Origin: Rummeliibacillus sp963792445
GTDB taxonomy: Bacteria > Bacillota > Bacilli > Bacillales_A > Planococcaceae
Direction of reading: 5' to 3'
DNA length: 64,000 bases
NCBI GenBank assembly: GCA_963792445.1
Contig: CAWBWO010000021.1
Span: 1-64,000 of the forward strand
Shown here in pieces: positions 8,839-17,567 of the stretch; the first letter of the stretch is position 1, and each line of letters opens with the position of its first letter. Under the pieces are notes generated by a model, which saw nothing but the letters and a program-made list of their open reading frames with translations, ran no database searches and was not told where the DNA came from. Both the position numbers and the translations under genes were made by a program.

Positions 8839-9477
8839 ATGGACGATTATCTCGTTAAAAAGTTAATTCCCTTCGATTCTACACTGGAGCAAGTACAGAA
8901 ATCGAATAAGGAAGCAGGAATACCCGATATTAATGTAGCAGAAACACACGGTAAACTATTATATCTTTTAGCTAAACTCAAAAACGCCAAAAACATTTTA
9001 GAAATCGGAACCCTTGGTGGCTATAGTAGTATATGGATGGCTCGGGCTCTTTCTGAAAGTGGAAAATTATATACGTTAGAATTCAATCCAGATTATGCGA
9101 AAGTCGCCGAACAAAATATCCGCAATGCAGGTTTCGAAGATAAAGTGGAAGTGATGGTCGGAAAGGCTTTAGATACATTACCAATCCTCGAAGAAAAAAA
9201 TGTATTATTTGACTTCATCTTTATAGATGCTGATAAGGAAAATTACGAGAATTATCTAAATTGGTCTTTAAAATTAGCGAATTCTGGTGCACTCGTTATT
9301 GCTGATAATGTTGTAAGAAATGGTGAGGTCTTTGATGAAACAAGTGAGGACGCACGTGTAAAAGGCGTACAACAATTTATGGACGCATTAGTCAATAATC
9401 CTGCAATTGATTCTACAGCCATCCAAACAGTTGGTGTTAAGGGTTATGATGGTTTTATGATAGGAATTGTAAAATAA
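8839..9477 (+). CDS. SAM-dependent O-methyltransferase
   Basis: Class I methyltransferase of the catechol/caffeoyl-CoA O-methyltransferase family. Motif I is LEIGTLGGYSSIWMA (about 56-70), the acidic ribose-binding position LEFNPDYA (about 80), and the metal-binding/catalytic block is FDFIFIDADKENY (about 129-141) followed by ALVIADNVVRNG (about 155-166). Length is close to family. From the first ATG there is no Shine-Dalgarno in range; instead AGGAGGTG at 8800-8807 is correctly spaced for an ATA codon at 8812, in frame, which would add MFDQILWIL. The true start is therefore probably 8812. Acceptor substrate unknown. Confidence 0.9.
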   Translation: MDDYLVKKLIPFDSTLEQVQKSNKEAGIPDINVAETHGKLLYLLAKLKNAKNILEIGTLGGYSSIWMARALSESGKLYTLEFNPDYAKVAEQNIRNAGFEDKVEVMVGKALDTLPILEEKNVLFDFIFIDADKENYENYLNWSLKLANSGALVIADNVVRNGEVFDETSEDARVKGVQQFMDALVNNPAIDSTAIQTVGVKGYDGFMIGIVK

Positions 9478-9493
9478 ACAACATACAAAACTA

Positions 9494-9539
9494 AAAAGAC
9501 GCCATCTTCCCAAATGTTTTAGGGAGGATAGCGTCTTTT
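9494..9539. terminator. Bidirectional terminator between methyltransferase and eno
   Basis: AAAAGACGCCATCTTCCC / GGGAGGATAGCGTCTTTT hairpin between two convergent genes; A and T tracts serve both directions. Confidence 0.85.
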
Positions 9540-9560
9540 AAAATGTCAAATATTTATTAA

Positions 9561-10856
9561 TTATCGTTTAATATTATAGAAAGATTGAATGCCATTATAT
9601 TGAGCAGTATCAGACAATTGATCTTCAATGCGAAGTAATTGGTTGTATTTTGCAACACGGTCTGTACGTGATGGTGCACCCGTTTTAATTTGACCAGCAT
9701 TTGTAGCAACAGCGATATCTGCAATGGTTGTATCTTCAGATTCACCAGAACGGTGAGAGATGATTGCTGTGTAGCCAGCGCGTTTTGCCATTTCGATTGC
9801 ATCTAACGTTTCTGTTAATGTACCGATTTGGTTCACTTTCACTAAGATTGCGTTACCAACGCCTTCTTCGATCCCACGAGATAATTTTTTCGTGTTTGTA
9901 ACGAATAAGTCATCTCCAACTAATTGTACGCGGTCACCGATGCGATCTGTTAGCATTTTGTGGCCTTCCCAGTCATTTTCGTCAAGGCCATCTTCAATTG
10001 AGATGATTGGATATTTAGAAGTTAACTCTTCGTACCAAGCAACCATTTCTTCAGAAGTTTTTGCAACGCCTTCACCATCTAAGTGGTATTTGCCATCTTC
10101 ATCAGAATACAATTCAGAAGATGCAACGTCCATAGCTAGCATTACTTCTTCACCTGGTTTGTAACCTGCACGTTCAATTGCAGTAACGATTGTAGAAAGT
10201 GCTTCTTCGTTAGAAGTTAAGTTTGGTGCAAAACCACCTTCATCACCTACTGCAGTGTTGTGACCAGATTCTTTTAGTACTGCTTTTAATGAGTGGAAAA
10301 TTTCAGCACCCATACGTAAAGCATGACGGAATGATTCTGCGCCTACAGGCATTACCATGAATTCTTGAATATCCACGTTGTTATCTGCGTGTTCGCCACC
10401 GTTTAAGATGTTCATCATTGGAACTGGTAATTGTTTAGAATTCACACCACCGATATATTGGTAAAGCGGTAAGTCAAGGTAATCAGCACCTGCACGAGCA
10501 ACTGCTAAAGAAACACCTAGAATAGCGTTTGCACCTAGATTTCCTTTGTTTTCTGTACCGTCTAATTCGATCATCATTTTATCTATTGATACTTGGTCTA
10601 GAACTGAATAGTTTCCGATTAGTTCTGGAGCAATGACGTTGTTTACATTATCAACTGCTTTTAAAACACCTTTTCCAAGGTAGCGAGCTTTGTCTCCATC
10701 GCGCAATTCTACTGCTTCATATTCCCCAGTAGATGCACCAGAAGGTACGATTGCACGGCCAAAAGCGCCTGATTCTGTGAATACTTCTACTTCTACTGTT
10801 GGGTTACCGCGTGAATCTAATACTTCACGGGCTTGTACGTCTGTAATAATTGGCAT
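9561..10856 (-). CDS. eno: Enolase
   Basis: 431-residue cytoplasmic enolase: 2-phosphoglycerate to phosphoenolpyruvate, with Mg2+. Intact signatures: GRAIVPSGASTGEYEAVELRD near the N-terminus, the MAMDVASSE / IEDGLDENDW / VGDDLFVTN metal-binding aspartate and glutamate sites, the catalytic-lysine motif ILVKVNQIGT and the ISHRSGESEDT signature. Last gene of the glycolytic operon, 19 bases after gpmI, with GAGGAGAG before its ATG. Confidence 0.98.
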   Translation of the reverse strand: MPIITDVQAREVLDSRGNPTVEVEVFTESGAFGRAIVPSGASTGEYEAVELRDGDKARYLGKGVLKAVDNVNNVIAPELIGNYSVLDQVSIDKMMIELDGTENKGNLGANAILGVSLAVARAGADYLDLPLYQYIGGVNSKQLPVPMMNILNGGEHADNNVDIQEFMVMPVGAESFRHALRMGAEIFHSLKAVLKESGHNTAVGDEGGFAPNLTSNEEALSTIVTAIERAGYKPGEEVMLAMDVASSELYSDEDGKYHLDGEGVAKTSEEMVAWYEELTSKYPIISIEDGLDENDWEGHKMLTDRIGDRVQLVGDDLFVTNTKKLSRGIEEGVGNAILVKVNQIGTLTETLDAIEMAKRAGYTAIISHRSGESEDTTIADIAVATNAGQIKTGAPSRTDRVAKYNQLLRIEDQLSDTAQYNGIQSFYNIKR

Positions 10857-10875
10857 TGTTTAACTCTCCTCAGTT

Positions 10876-12404
10876 TTAAAATAATGGTTTTCCTGTCATT
10901 TCAAGTGGTTGTTCCACTCCTAGCAATTTTAACATGGTAGGAGCCAAATCGGCTAAAATTCCGCCATTTCTTACCACAATATTTTCTTTTGTGACAATAA
11001 CAGGCACAGGGTTTGTTGTATGAGCTGTCATCGGTTGTCCTTCCAAAGTTACCACTTCGTCAGAATTCCCATGGTCAGCTGTAATAATAGCTGCTCCGCC
11101 TTTTGAAAGAAGCGCATCTACTACTCTACCTAAACATTCATCTACTGTTTCAATTGCTTTGACGGTTGGCTCAAGCATACCACTATGACCGACCATATCA
11201 GGATTAGCAAAGTTTAAGATGATGCCATCGAATCGATCTGCTTCGATTGCTTCAACTAACGCATCTGTTACTCCATACGCACTCATTTCAGGTTGTAAAT
11301 CATATGTTGCAACCTTAGGTGAATTAATCAGAATACGTTCTTCTCCTGGAAATTTTTCTTCACGGCCACCGCTCATAAAGAATGTAACATGTGGATACTT
11401 TTCTGTTTCTGCAATACGTAATTGTCGAAGATTGTTGTTTGATAATACTTCACCAATCGTATTTTTTAAATCATCGTCTTTAAAAGCAATGTCAGAGAAT
11501 ACTTGATCACTGTACTTTTTGAATGAAACAAATTTTAAGTTTTGTGGATGATTTTCACTTAAAGCAAAACCATCAAAGCTTGAGTTTGTGAAATGCAGTT
11601 GATAATTCAATTGCACGGTCTGGTCGGAAGTTAAAGAAAATGACCGCATCATTTGACTCGATTGTTGCAACAGGTTTGCCTTCGTTTTTGATTACAAATG
11701 GTACAACGAATTCGTCTGTCACATCATTTTCATAGGATGCTTCTACACCAGCTAAAGCAGATGGGGCTTCAATGCCTTGTCCATCCACTAACACTTTATA
11801 GACTTTTTCTTCACGATCCCAGCGTTTATCGCGGTCCATTGCATAATAACGACCACTAATGGATGCGAACTTGCCAACGCCAATTTCAGCCATTTGGCGT
11901 TCTGTTTCTACTATATAACCAAGTGCTGTTTTTGGACCTACATCACGGCCATCTAGGAATCCATGAACATATACTTCTTCTAGACCTTGGTCTTTTGCTA
12001 GTTTCAGTAATGCAAATAGATGTTCATAATGACTATGTACACCACCATCAGATAATAGCCCCATTAAGATGAAGCTTTGAATGATTTTGTTTTGCATAAT
12101 TTACTGCTTCTACTAGTGCTTCGTTTGTAAAGAAATCGCCATCTTTAATCGCTTTATGAATTCTTGTTAAGCTTTGATAGACAATTCGTCCAGCACCAAT
12201 GTTTAAGTGTCCTACTTCTGAGTTCCCCATTTGTCCCGCTGGAAGACCTACTGCTTCCCCTGACGCTGTTAACGTATTATGAGGAAAAGTATTCCAATAT
12301 CGGTCCAAATTTGGTTTCTTCGCTTGCGCTACTGCATTACCAAATACTTCGTCGCGTAAGCCTAAACCATCTAAAATGATTAATGCTACTGGTTTATTAG
12401 GCAT
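10876..12404 (-). CDS. gpmI: 2,3-bisphosphoglycerate-independent phosphoglycerate mutase (frame interrupted twice)
   Basis: Three overlapping frames together give a complete GpmI, which interconverts 3- and 2-phosphoglycerate using two Mn2+. The phosphoserine motif GQMGNSEVGHLN is in the first piece (Ser about 62), GLLSDGGVHSH opens the second, and ADHGNSD with AHTTNPVP is in the third. Piece one leaves frame at CTTAATGGGG (about 12060), where removing one A gives LMGLLSDGG; piece two leaves at GCATTTCAC (about 11580-11590), where removing one T gives AFTNSSFDGF. With both corrected the gene is 508 codons, the family length. The enzyme is essential for glycolysis, so sequence errors are more likely than decay. 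It overlaps tpiA by eight bases. Confidence 0.92.
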
Positions 12405-13158
12405 TTGCCCCGGCCTCCAATAATGATAAGTATGAATTTGGTTTTAAACTTGCTCCACCAACTAGAGCACCATCAATATGCTCCATTGATAACAATTCTA
12501 CTACGTTTTCTGGTTTCACACTACCACCGTATTGAATACGAATAGCTTCAGAAGCAACACTACCTGCTACTTCTTCTACCGTTTTGCGAATGGCTGCACA
12601 TACTTCGTTTGCATCCTCTGCTGTTGCTGTTTTACCTGTTCCGATTGCCCAGATTGGTTCATATGCAATGATGCTTTTCACAACTTGTTCTTCTGTCAAT
12701 CCATCAAGTGCTTTGCTTACTTGAGAAGAAACTTTTGCAACTGTGTTATTTGCTTCACGTTCTTCTAACGTTTCACCAACGCAAATGATAGGTGTTAGAT
12801 GATGAGCAAATGCTGCATGGGCTTTTTTATTGACACCTTCATCTGTTTCATTATCATATTGACGTCGTTCTGAATGGCCAAGTATGACATATTGAACTTG
12901 AATATCTTCTAATTGAACAGGGCTTATTTCTCCAGTAAACGCCCCTTCATTTTCATAGTGCATGGTTTGAGCACCAATTGCTAAATTTGATCCTTCTGCC
13001 TCTTTTACAAGAGATGGCAAAAATAGAGCTGGAGCACAAATTACTGCATCTACTTTCTCTATTTCCGGAAGAGATGATTTCACTGCATTGACAAATTCAA
13101 TTGCTTCAGATAATGTTTTATACATTTTCCAGTTTCCTGCAATAATTGGCTTGCGCAT
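12397..13158 (-). CDS. tpiA: Triosephosphate isomerase
   Basis: 253-residue TIM barrel that interconverts dihydroxyacetone phosphate and glyceraldehyde 3-phosphate. N-terminal GNWKMYKT with the substrate-binding lysine, the catalytic histidine in VILGHSERRQY (about 95), the catalytic glutamate in AYEPIWAIGTG (about 167) and phosphate-binding loops QYGGSVKP and GALVGGASL are all present. Fourth gene of the operon; stop codon overlaps the gpmI start. Confidence 0.98.
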   Translation of the reverse strand: MRKPIIAGNWKMYKTLSEAIEFVNAVKSSLPEIEKVDAVICAPALFLPSLVKEAEGSNLAIGAQTMHYENEGAFTGEISPVQLEDIQVQYVILGHSERRQYDNETDEGVNKKAHAAFAHHLTPIICVGETLEEREANNTVAKVSSQVSKALDGLTEEQVVKSIIAYEPIWAIGTGKTATAEDANEVCAAIRKTVEEVAGSVASEAIRIQYGGSVKPENVVELLSMEHIDGALVGGASLKPNSYLSLLEAGANA

Positions 13159-13183
13159 AGTAAACAGCCCCCTTCTTCTACTA

Positions 13184-14368
13184 TTATTTGTCGTTTAATG
13201 CAACAACACCTGGTAATTCTTTACCTTCCATAAATTCAAGCGAAGCACCGCCACCAGTTGAAACGTGATCCATTTTGTCAGCAACATGGAATTTTTCTAC
13301 TGCTGCTGCTGAATCGCCACCACCAATAATGGTATAGCCTTCTGTTTCTGCCATTGCTTCTGCCACTTTCTTTGTACCGTTTGCAAAAGCGTCCATTTCA
13401 AATACACCCATAGGTCCATTCCAAATGATAAGTTTTGAATTTTTAATCACTTCAGCATATTCTGCCGCTGTTTTTGGTCCAATATCAAGGCCCATCCAAC
13501 CACTTGGAATTTCATTGATATCGACTACTTTTGTTTCTGCATCTTTTGAAAATTCGCTTGCAACGACCGCATCAATTGGCATATGTAAGTCAACACCGTG
13601 ATCCGTTGCTTTTTCGATAAATGATTTGGCTAAATCAATTTTATCTTCTTCTAATAAGGATTTACCAATTTCATATCCTTGTGCGCGCGTGAATGTATAA
13701 GACAATCCGCCACCAATGATCAGGTGATCTACTTTTTCTAAAAGGTGATCAATTACGCCGATTTTGTCTTTTACTTTTGCACCACCGATAATCGCAGTGA
13801 ATGGGCGTTCTGGGTTTGATAGAGCTTTCCCTAATACTTCAATTTCTTTTTCCATTAAGAAACCAGAAACGGCTGGTAAATATTGAGCAATTCCTGCAGT
13901 TGTTGCGTGTGCTCGATGAGCTGCACCAAATGCATCATTGACATAGACATCTGCTAATTTTGCAAAGCTTTCAGCAAGAGCTGGGTCATTTTTTTCCTCG
14001 CCTGCATGGAAACGAACATTTTCAAGTAAAATGATTTCTCCATCATTCATACTTGCAACCGCTTGTTCCACTTCTTCTCCAATTGATTCATCTAATTTTT
14101 TTACAGGTTGTCCAATTAAATCTGATAATCGTTCACCAACTGCTGTTAAACGTAATTCTTCTTTTACTTCACCTTTTGGACGGCCCAAATGACTTGCTAA
14201 GATTACTTTTGCACCTTGTTCAACTAAATAAGAGATTGTCGGAATCGCTGCTCTGATTCGCGTATCATCTGTAATTTTGCCTTCTTCCATTGGTACATTG
14301 AAATCTACGCGTACAAATACTCGTTTGCCTTTTACTTCAACATCTTTCATTGTCTTTTTTTGATACAT
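13184..14368 (-). CDS. pgk: Phosphoglycerate kinase
   Basis: 394-residue two-domain kinase making ATP from 1,3-bisphosphoglycerate and ADP. N-domain substrate site VFVRVDFNVPM (about 17-27), HLGRPKGE (about 60-67), and C-domain nucleotide site GGAKVKDKIGV (about 195-205), WNGPMGVFE and GGGDSAAAV are intact. AGGAGG lies ten bases before the ATG. Separated from gap by 280 bases that carry two hairpins and a cre-like site, so it can be expressed apart from cggR-gap. Confidence 0.98.
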   Translation of the reverse strand: MYQKKTMKDVEVKGKRVFVRVDFNVPMEEGKITDDTRIRAAIPTISYLVEQGAKVILASHLGRPKGEVKEELRLTAVGERLSDLIGQPVKKLDESIGEEVEQAVASMNDGEIILLENVRFHAGEEKNDPALAESFAKLADVYVNDAFGAAHRAHATTAGIAQYLPAVSGFLMEKEIEVLGKALSNPERPFTAIIGGAKVKDKIGVIDHLLEKVDHLIIGGGLSYTFTRAQGYEIGKSLLEEDKIDLAKSFIEKATDHGVDLHMPIDAVVASEFSKDAETKVVDINEIPSGWMGLDIGPKTAAEYAEVIKNSKLIIWNGPMGVFEMDAFANGTKKVAEAMAETEGYTIIGGGDSAAAVEKFHVADKMDHVSTGGGASLEFMEGKELPGVVALNDK

Positions 14369-14485
14369 TTTGGAACCTCCTAAAAGTTTTTTACCTTTTT
14401 ACTTCAAAAAAACATCCAATATAGTTTTATATTCTTATTAACAAATAGCCTCTTCAGAAGTTTAAACGATTGACCTGAAACTATA

Positions 14486-14513
14486 CATTTAGCGGTGAAT
14501 TCATTGCTAAATG
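14486..14513. repeat. Hairpin in the gap-pgk spacer
   Basis: CATTTAGC / GCTAAATG arms with a 12-base loop. The T run that follows is on the plus strand, so it does not look like a terminator for the minus-strand operon; it would lie in the pgk leader if transcription passes through. Confidence 0.45.
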
Positions 14514-14537
14514 GCTTTTTTAGATCTGGTTTTTCTT

Positions 14538-14551
14538 TGTGAGCGCTTACT
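14538..14551 (+). promoter_or_regulatory. Candidate cre site (CcpA operator)
   Basis: TGTGAGCGCTTACT matches the catabolite-responsive-element consensus TGWAARCGYTWNCW at 13 of 14 positions. It lies between gap and pgk, upstream of pgk. The CcpA cofactor Crh and the kinase HprK are both encoded in this window. Confidence 0.55.
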
Positions 14552-14560
14552 TGTTTCATA

Positions 14561-14599
14561 AAAAAAGGAGAAGTTATAAAAATCGCTTCTCCTTTTTTA
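14561..14599 (-). terminator. Terminator after gap
   Basis: AAAAAAGGAGAAG / CTTCTCCTTTTTT hairpin 50 bases beyond the gap stop codon, expected to end much of the cggR-gap transcript before pgk. Confidence 0.8.
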
Positions 14600-14648
14600 T
14601 CCTAATTCATTATATACATATAGAAACTATCTGGCTATATTTTTTACT

Positions 14649-15653
14649 TTACAAACCTTGTTTTGCCATGTATTCAGCTAAATCGACAACACGAGTAGAA
14701 TAACCTGTTTCGTTATCATACCAAGCTAATACTTTTACAAGGTTTCCTTCAAGTACCATTGTAGAAAGGCTATCAACTGTAGATGATGCATTATTGCCAT
14801 TGTAATCGATTGATACTAATGGTAATTCTGAGTATGCAAGAATTCCTTTTAGTTCATTTTCAGATGCTGCTTTTAATGCTGCATTTACATCTTCAGGTGT
14901 AACGTCTTTTTCTAATTCAACAACTAAATCAACTAATGATACGTTTGGTGTTGGTACACGGATGGCCATACCATCTAATTTTCCTTGAAGTTGTGGTAAA
15001 ACTTTTGCTACTGCTACGGCAGCACCAGTTGTAGTTGGAATCATAGATTGTGCAGCTGCACGAGCACGACGATAATCTTTGTGTGGAAGATCTAAGATTT
15101 TTTGGTCGTTTGTGTATGAGTGAACAGTTGTCATCATACCGCGTTTAATACCGAATTGTTCATCCAATACTTTAGCTACTGGAGCTAAGCAGTTTGTTGT
15201 ACAAGATGCGTTAGAAACGACAACGTCATTTGCAGCATCATAGTTTTCATTGTTAACACCCATTACGTATGTTGGCATGTTTTTACCTGGAGCGGATACG
15301 ATTACTTTTTTAGCGCCTGCTTCAATATGTTTGTGTGCAGCATCGTAGTCTGTGAAACGCCCTGTAGATTCTACAACGATATCCACACCTAATTCTTCCC
15401 AAGGAAGTTTTGCAGGATCTGTTTCAGCATAAACACGAACGTTTTTGCCATTTACAACAAGGTATTCACCTTCAGATGTTACTTCTGCATCCAAAGCGCC
15501 GTGAACTGAATCATATTTTAAAAGATGTGCAAGCATTGCTGCGTCAGTTAAGTCATTGACAGCAACAATTTCAATATCTTGACGTTTCATTGCTGTACGG
15601 AAAACCAATCGTCCAATACGTCCAAATCCATTAATCGCTAATTTTAAAGTCAT
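14649..15653 (-). CDS. gap: Glyceraldehyde-3-phosphate dehydrogenase, glycolytic type
   Basis: 334-residue NAD-dependent dehydrogenase. Rossmann start LAINGFGRIGRLVFR, NDLTD after the second strand (NAD rather than NADP preference), active-site SNASCTTNCLAP (Cys about 152), and the anion-binding RVPTPNVSLVDLV. I place the start at the ATG at 15653 because GGAGG lies eight bases before it; an upstream in-frame ATG is part of that Shine-Dalgarno. It follows cggR by 24 bases, as gapA does in B. subtilis, which fits its glycolytic role. Confidence 0.98.
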   Translation of the reverse strand: MTLKLAINGFGRIGRLVFRTAMKRQDIEIVAVNDLTDAAMLAHLLKYDSVHGALDAEVTSEGEYLVVNGKNVRVYAETDPAKLPWEELGVDIVVESTGRFTDYDAAHKHIEAGAKKVIVSAPGKNMPTYVMGVNNENYDAANDVVVSNASCTTNCLAPVAKVLDEQFGIKRGMMTTVHSYTNDQKILDLPHKDYRRARAAAQSMIPTTTGAAVAVAKVLPQLQGKLDGMAIRVPTPNVSLVDLVVELEKDVTPEDVNAALKAASENELKGILAYSELPLVSIDYNGNNASSTVDSLSTMVLEGNLVKVLAWYDNETGYSTRVVDLAEYMAKQGL

Positions 15654-15677
15654 CTTATATTCCTCCATTAATTGTAC

Positions 15678-16706
15678 TTATTTTAATAATTGAGTCATTT
15701 CTTTTGCAGCTGCAGCATCTGTTATTAAAACAGATTGTTTCGCTCCGTGTTTGAAGTAAGAAAGAATTGCTTTTGCCTTATTCTTTCCTCCTGCTACTGC
15801 AATGATACTTTTACATCTATTCACTTGTTCTAATTGAATGCCTACAGTACGTATTCTTTGTACTGCATTCCCTTGTTTATCGAAATAATAACCAAAAGCC
15901 TCACTAACTGCGCCTGCATCAATTAGAGCTTGTTTTTCTTCTTCATTCGTTTTGCGTCTTTCTGCCATTTCCAATGCAGAGCCGATACCGTGAATCACGA
16001 TATCTGTTTGATCGTATAGTTCCATCATTTCTTTTACCATTGGTTCTTGAATGATGACATTATAAGATGTTTCACTTAACCTCTCGGGTAAATATAACGT
16101 ACGATACTGATTGCCAGTATTTCCTGCACAGGTTGCCGCGATTGTGTTGGCTTGTAGCCTCATCTCGACTCCCATACCACCACGGGCTGCGATAAATGTT
16201 AAATCAGTGAGTTCTTCTGATGGAGTAAGGCTATCCGCTATTGCAGCTAATGTACTTCCACCTGTGACCGCGACAATTTTGCTGCTGTTTGCTACTAACT
16301 TTAATTGTTTTGCCGCTTCCAGACCCAGTAATGATTTAATAGATGAATTTTCATCAAGATCTCCATCGACAATCATCACATTCTGAATGCCAAGTGTCTG
16401 TTTTAACTGTTTTTCCATCATGAAAATGCCTGACCATTCATAAACGAGAGGTTTTAAAGTTTCTAATACTTCTATACCCACTTGAGAAATTCTCATTCCT
16501 GAACGACTTGCGATAATCAGCCCTTGCTCACGAAGTAAATCGGTTTCTTTGCGTGCTTCCCTTTCTGCTACAGAAAGGTTCTCCGCAAGTCCTCTTCGAC
16601 CAATGGGACCTAACATTTCGATCATTTGTAAAAATCGATATCTTGTATGAAGAAGCTCAGACATTTCAGGCATTATTTTCAGTTGTGCTTCAGAAAGTGA
16701 AGTCAT
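15678..16706 (-). CDS. cggR: Central glycolytic genes regulator CggR
   Basis: 342-residue repressor of the SorC/DeoR type. An N-terminal winged helix-turn-helix (RRGLAENLSVAEREARKETDLLREQGLI, about 40-67) is followed by a sugar-phosphate-binding domain (VAVTGGSTLAAIADSL, IAARGGMG, ATCAGNTGNQYRTLYLPE) that senses fructose 1,6-bisphosphate in the B. subtilis protein. The ATG at 16706 follows AAAGGAGAG; a longer frame upstream reads through the operator and is not the start. First gene of the glycolytic operon. Confidence 0.95.
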   Translation of the reverse strand: MTSLSEAQLKIMPEMSELLHTRYRFLQMIEMLGPIGRRGLAENLSVAEREARKETDLLREQGLIIASRSGMRISQVGIEVLETLKPLVYEWSGIFMMEKQLKQTLGIQNVMIVDGDLDENSSIKSLLGLEAAKQLKLVANSSKIVAVTGGSTLAAIADSLTPSEELTDLTFIAARGGMGVEMRLQANTIAATCAGNTGNQYRTLYLPERLSETSYNVIIQEPMVKEMMELYDQTDIVIHGIGSALEMAERRKTNEEEKQALIDAGAVSEAFGYYFDKQGNAVQRIRTVGIQLEQVNRCKSIIAVAGGKNKAKAILSYFKHGAKQSVLITDAAAAKEMTQLLK

Positions 16707-16729
16707 GTCTTTGGCTCTCCTTTTAACAT

Positions 16730-16768
16730 TGGGATAAATATTATCCCACATTATTATTTTATGTCCCA
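16730..16768 (-). promoter_or_regulatory. CggR operator
   Basis: On the minus strand TGGGAC and TGGGAT recur with a period of exactly 20 bases, the period of the B. subtilis CggR operator (CGGGAC-N6-TGTC-N4, twice). The downstream half is also a near-perfect palindrome, TGGGATAATATTTATCCCA. It lies downstream of the promoter, which fits a roadblock type of repression. Confidence 0.7.
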
Positions 16769-16780
16769 CTTGATGTAAAA

Positions 16781-16809
16781 AGTATACATTTCCGTTTAAA
16801 GAAATGCAA
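16781..16809 (-). promoter_or_regulatory. SigA promoter of cggR-gap
   Basis: TTGCAT (16804-16809) and TATACT (16781-16786) on the minus strand with 17-base spacing; the CggR operator begins about 12 bases further on. Confidence 0.7.
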
Positions 16810-16849
16810 CTTTTTCCTTCTTAATATGAACAAAATTGACGAAAAAATT

Positions 16850-17086
16850 CTATCCGTTACTAATTTCATCTAACAAAGTGACATAATCTAGTGCACCATA
16901 CTGAATAATCCGCCCATCCTTTTCCACAACGGGAATCATCAGCATATATTTTTCATGAAGCGCTTCATCTTCTTCAATATTTAACTCTTTGACCTCAAAA
17001 GGAATCTCTTCACGCACTAAATTAAGCATGCGTTTTCCATCTTCACAAAGGCCACAATGTGGTCTGCTATAAAATGTAATCTCCAT
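16850..17086 (-). CDS. Glutaredoxin-like thiol protein
   Basis: Short thioredoxin-fold protein of 78 residues (85 if the upstream ATG at 17107 is used). The redox motif RPHCGLCEDG follows the first strand ITFYS directly, then KELNIEEDE, a PVV strand with the cis-proline (LMIPVVEKDGR) and a final helix. This is the glutaredoxin_2/DUF836 type often found beside cggR in Bacillales. Cytoplasmic; partner unknown. I prefer the start MEITFYS because it matches the fold boundary. Confidence 0.8.
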   Translation of the reverse strand: MEITFYSRPHCGLCEDGKRMLNLVREEIPFEVKELNIEEDEALHEKYMLMIPVVEKDGRIIQYGALDYVTLLDEISNG

Positions 17087-17157
17087 ATACTCTTTTATAC
17101 CTCTCATTTCGTGATTTTAATCCGGGATTGTTATTATTTTTGATAGTACCATTTAAA

Positions 17158-17545
17158 AAGCTGGATTGCATGATTTGTGATTCGTGCTTATAGTTACTGA
17201 TTGAAGCGAGTTTGAGGACTTAAATTGATGGTTATAAATATGAAATTTAGAAAATAGCGAATTGGAGGGTGAAATGAGCGAGTTGACTCACCGAATGAGC
17301 GAATTGAATCAACAAATGGGCGAATTGGCCAGCCAAATGAGCGAATAACGAAAATTCTACTTACACAGAAAAGCTGGAGTGCATTTGATTTGCACTCCAG
17401 CTACTGAGAATATGGACTTAAATTGTCGACTATAATATAAAATTTAGAAAATAGCGAATTGGAGTGGGAAAAGAGCGAGTTGCCCCACCAAATGAGCGAA
17501 TTGAATCAACAAATGAGCGAATTGACCAGCCAAATGAGCGAATAA
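17158..17545 (+). repeat. Tandemly duplicated unit (hairpin plus heptad-coding repeat)
   Basis: Two copies, about 17158-17348 and 17371-17545. Each begins AAGCTGGA.TGCAT, then GGACTTAAATT..., AAATTTAGAAAATAGCGAATTGGAG, and ends in four 21-base steps of the ATGAGCGAATTG type closed by TAA. The second copy keeps a perfect 11-base-pair hairpin (17372-17402, AGCTGGAGTGC/GCACTCCAGCT); in the first copy that hairpin is degraded. Not coding for any known family. Confidence 0.75.
17274..17348 (+). CDS. Possible heptad micropeptide in the repeat
   Basis: ATG behind a strong Shine-Dalgarno (GGAGGGTGAA) opens a 24-residue frame MSELTHR-MSELNQQ-MGELASQ-MSE and stop: seven-residue repeats with Met at the first and Leu at the fourth position, the pattern of a coiled coil. 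In the second repeat copy the ATG is AAG (17471-17473), so that copy has no start. Whether the first is translated is unknown. Confidence 0.3.
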   Translation: MSELTHRMSELNQQMGELASQMSE

Positions 17546-17567
17546 AAAACTTCTGGCCCAAAATCAC

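Noticed and set aside
16707..16769. CggR start at 16769
   Set aside because: The extra 21 residues are translated from the operator palindrome; the Shine-Dalgarno AAAGGAGAG places the start at 16706.
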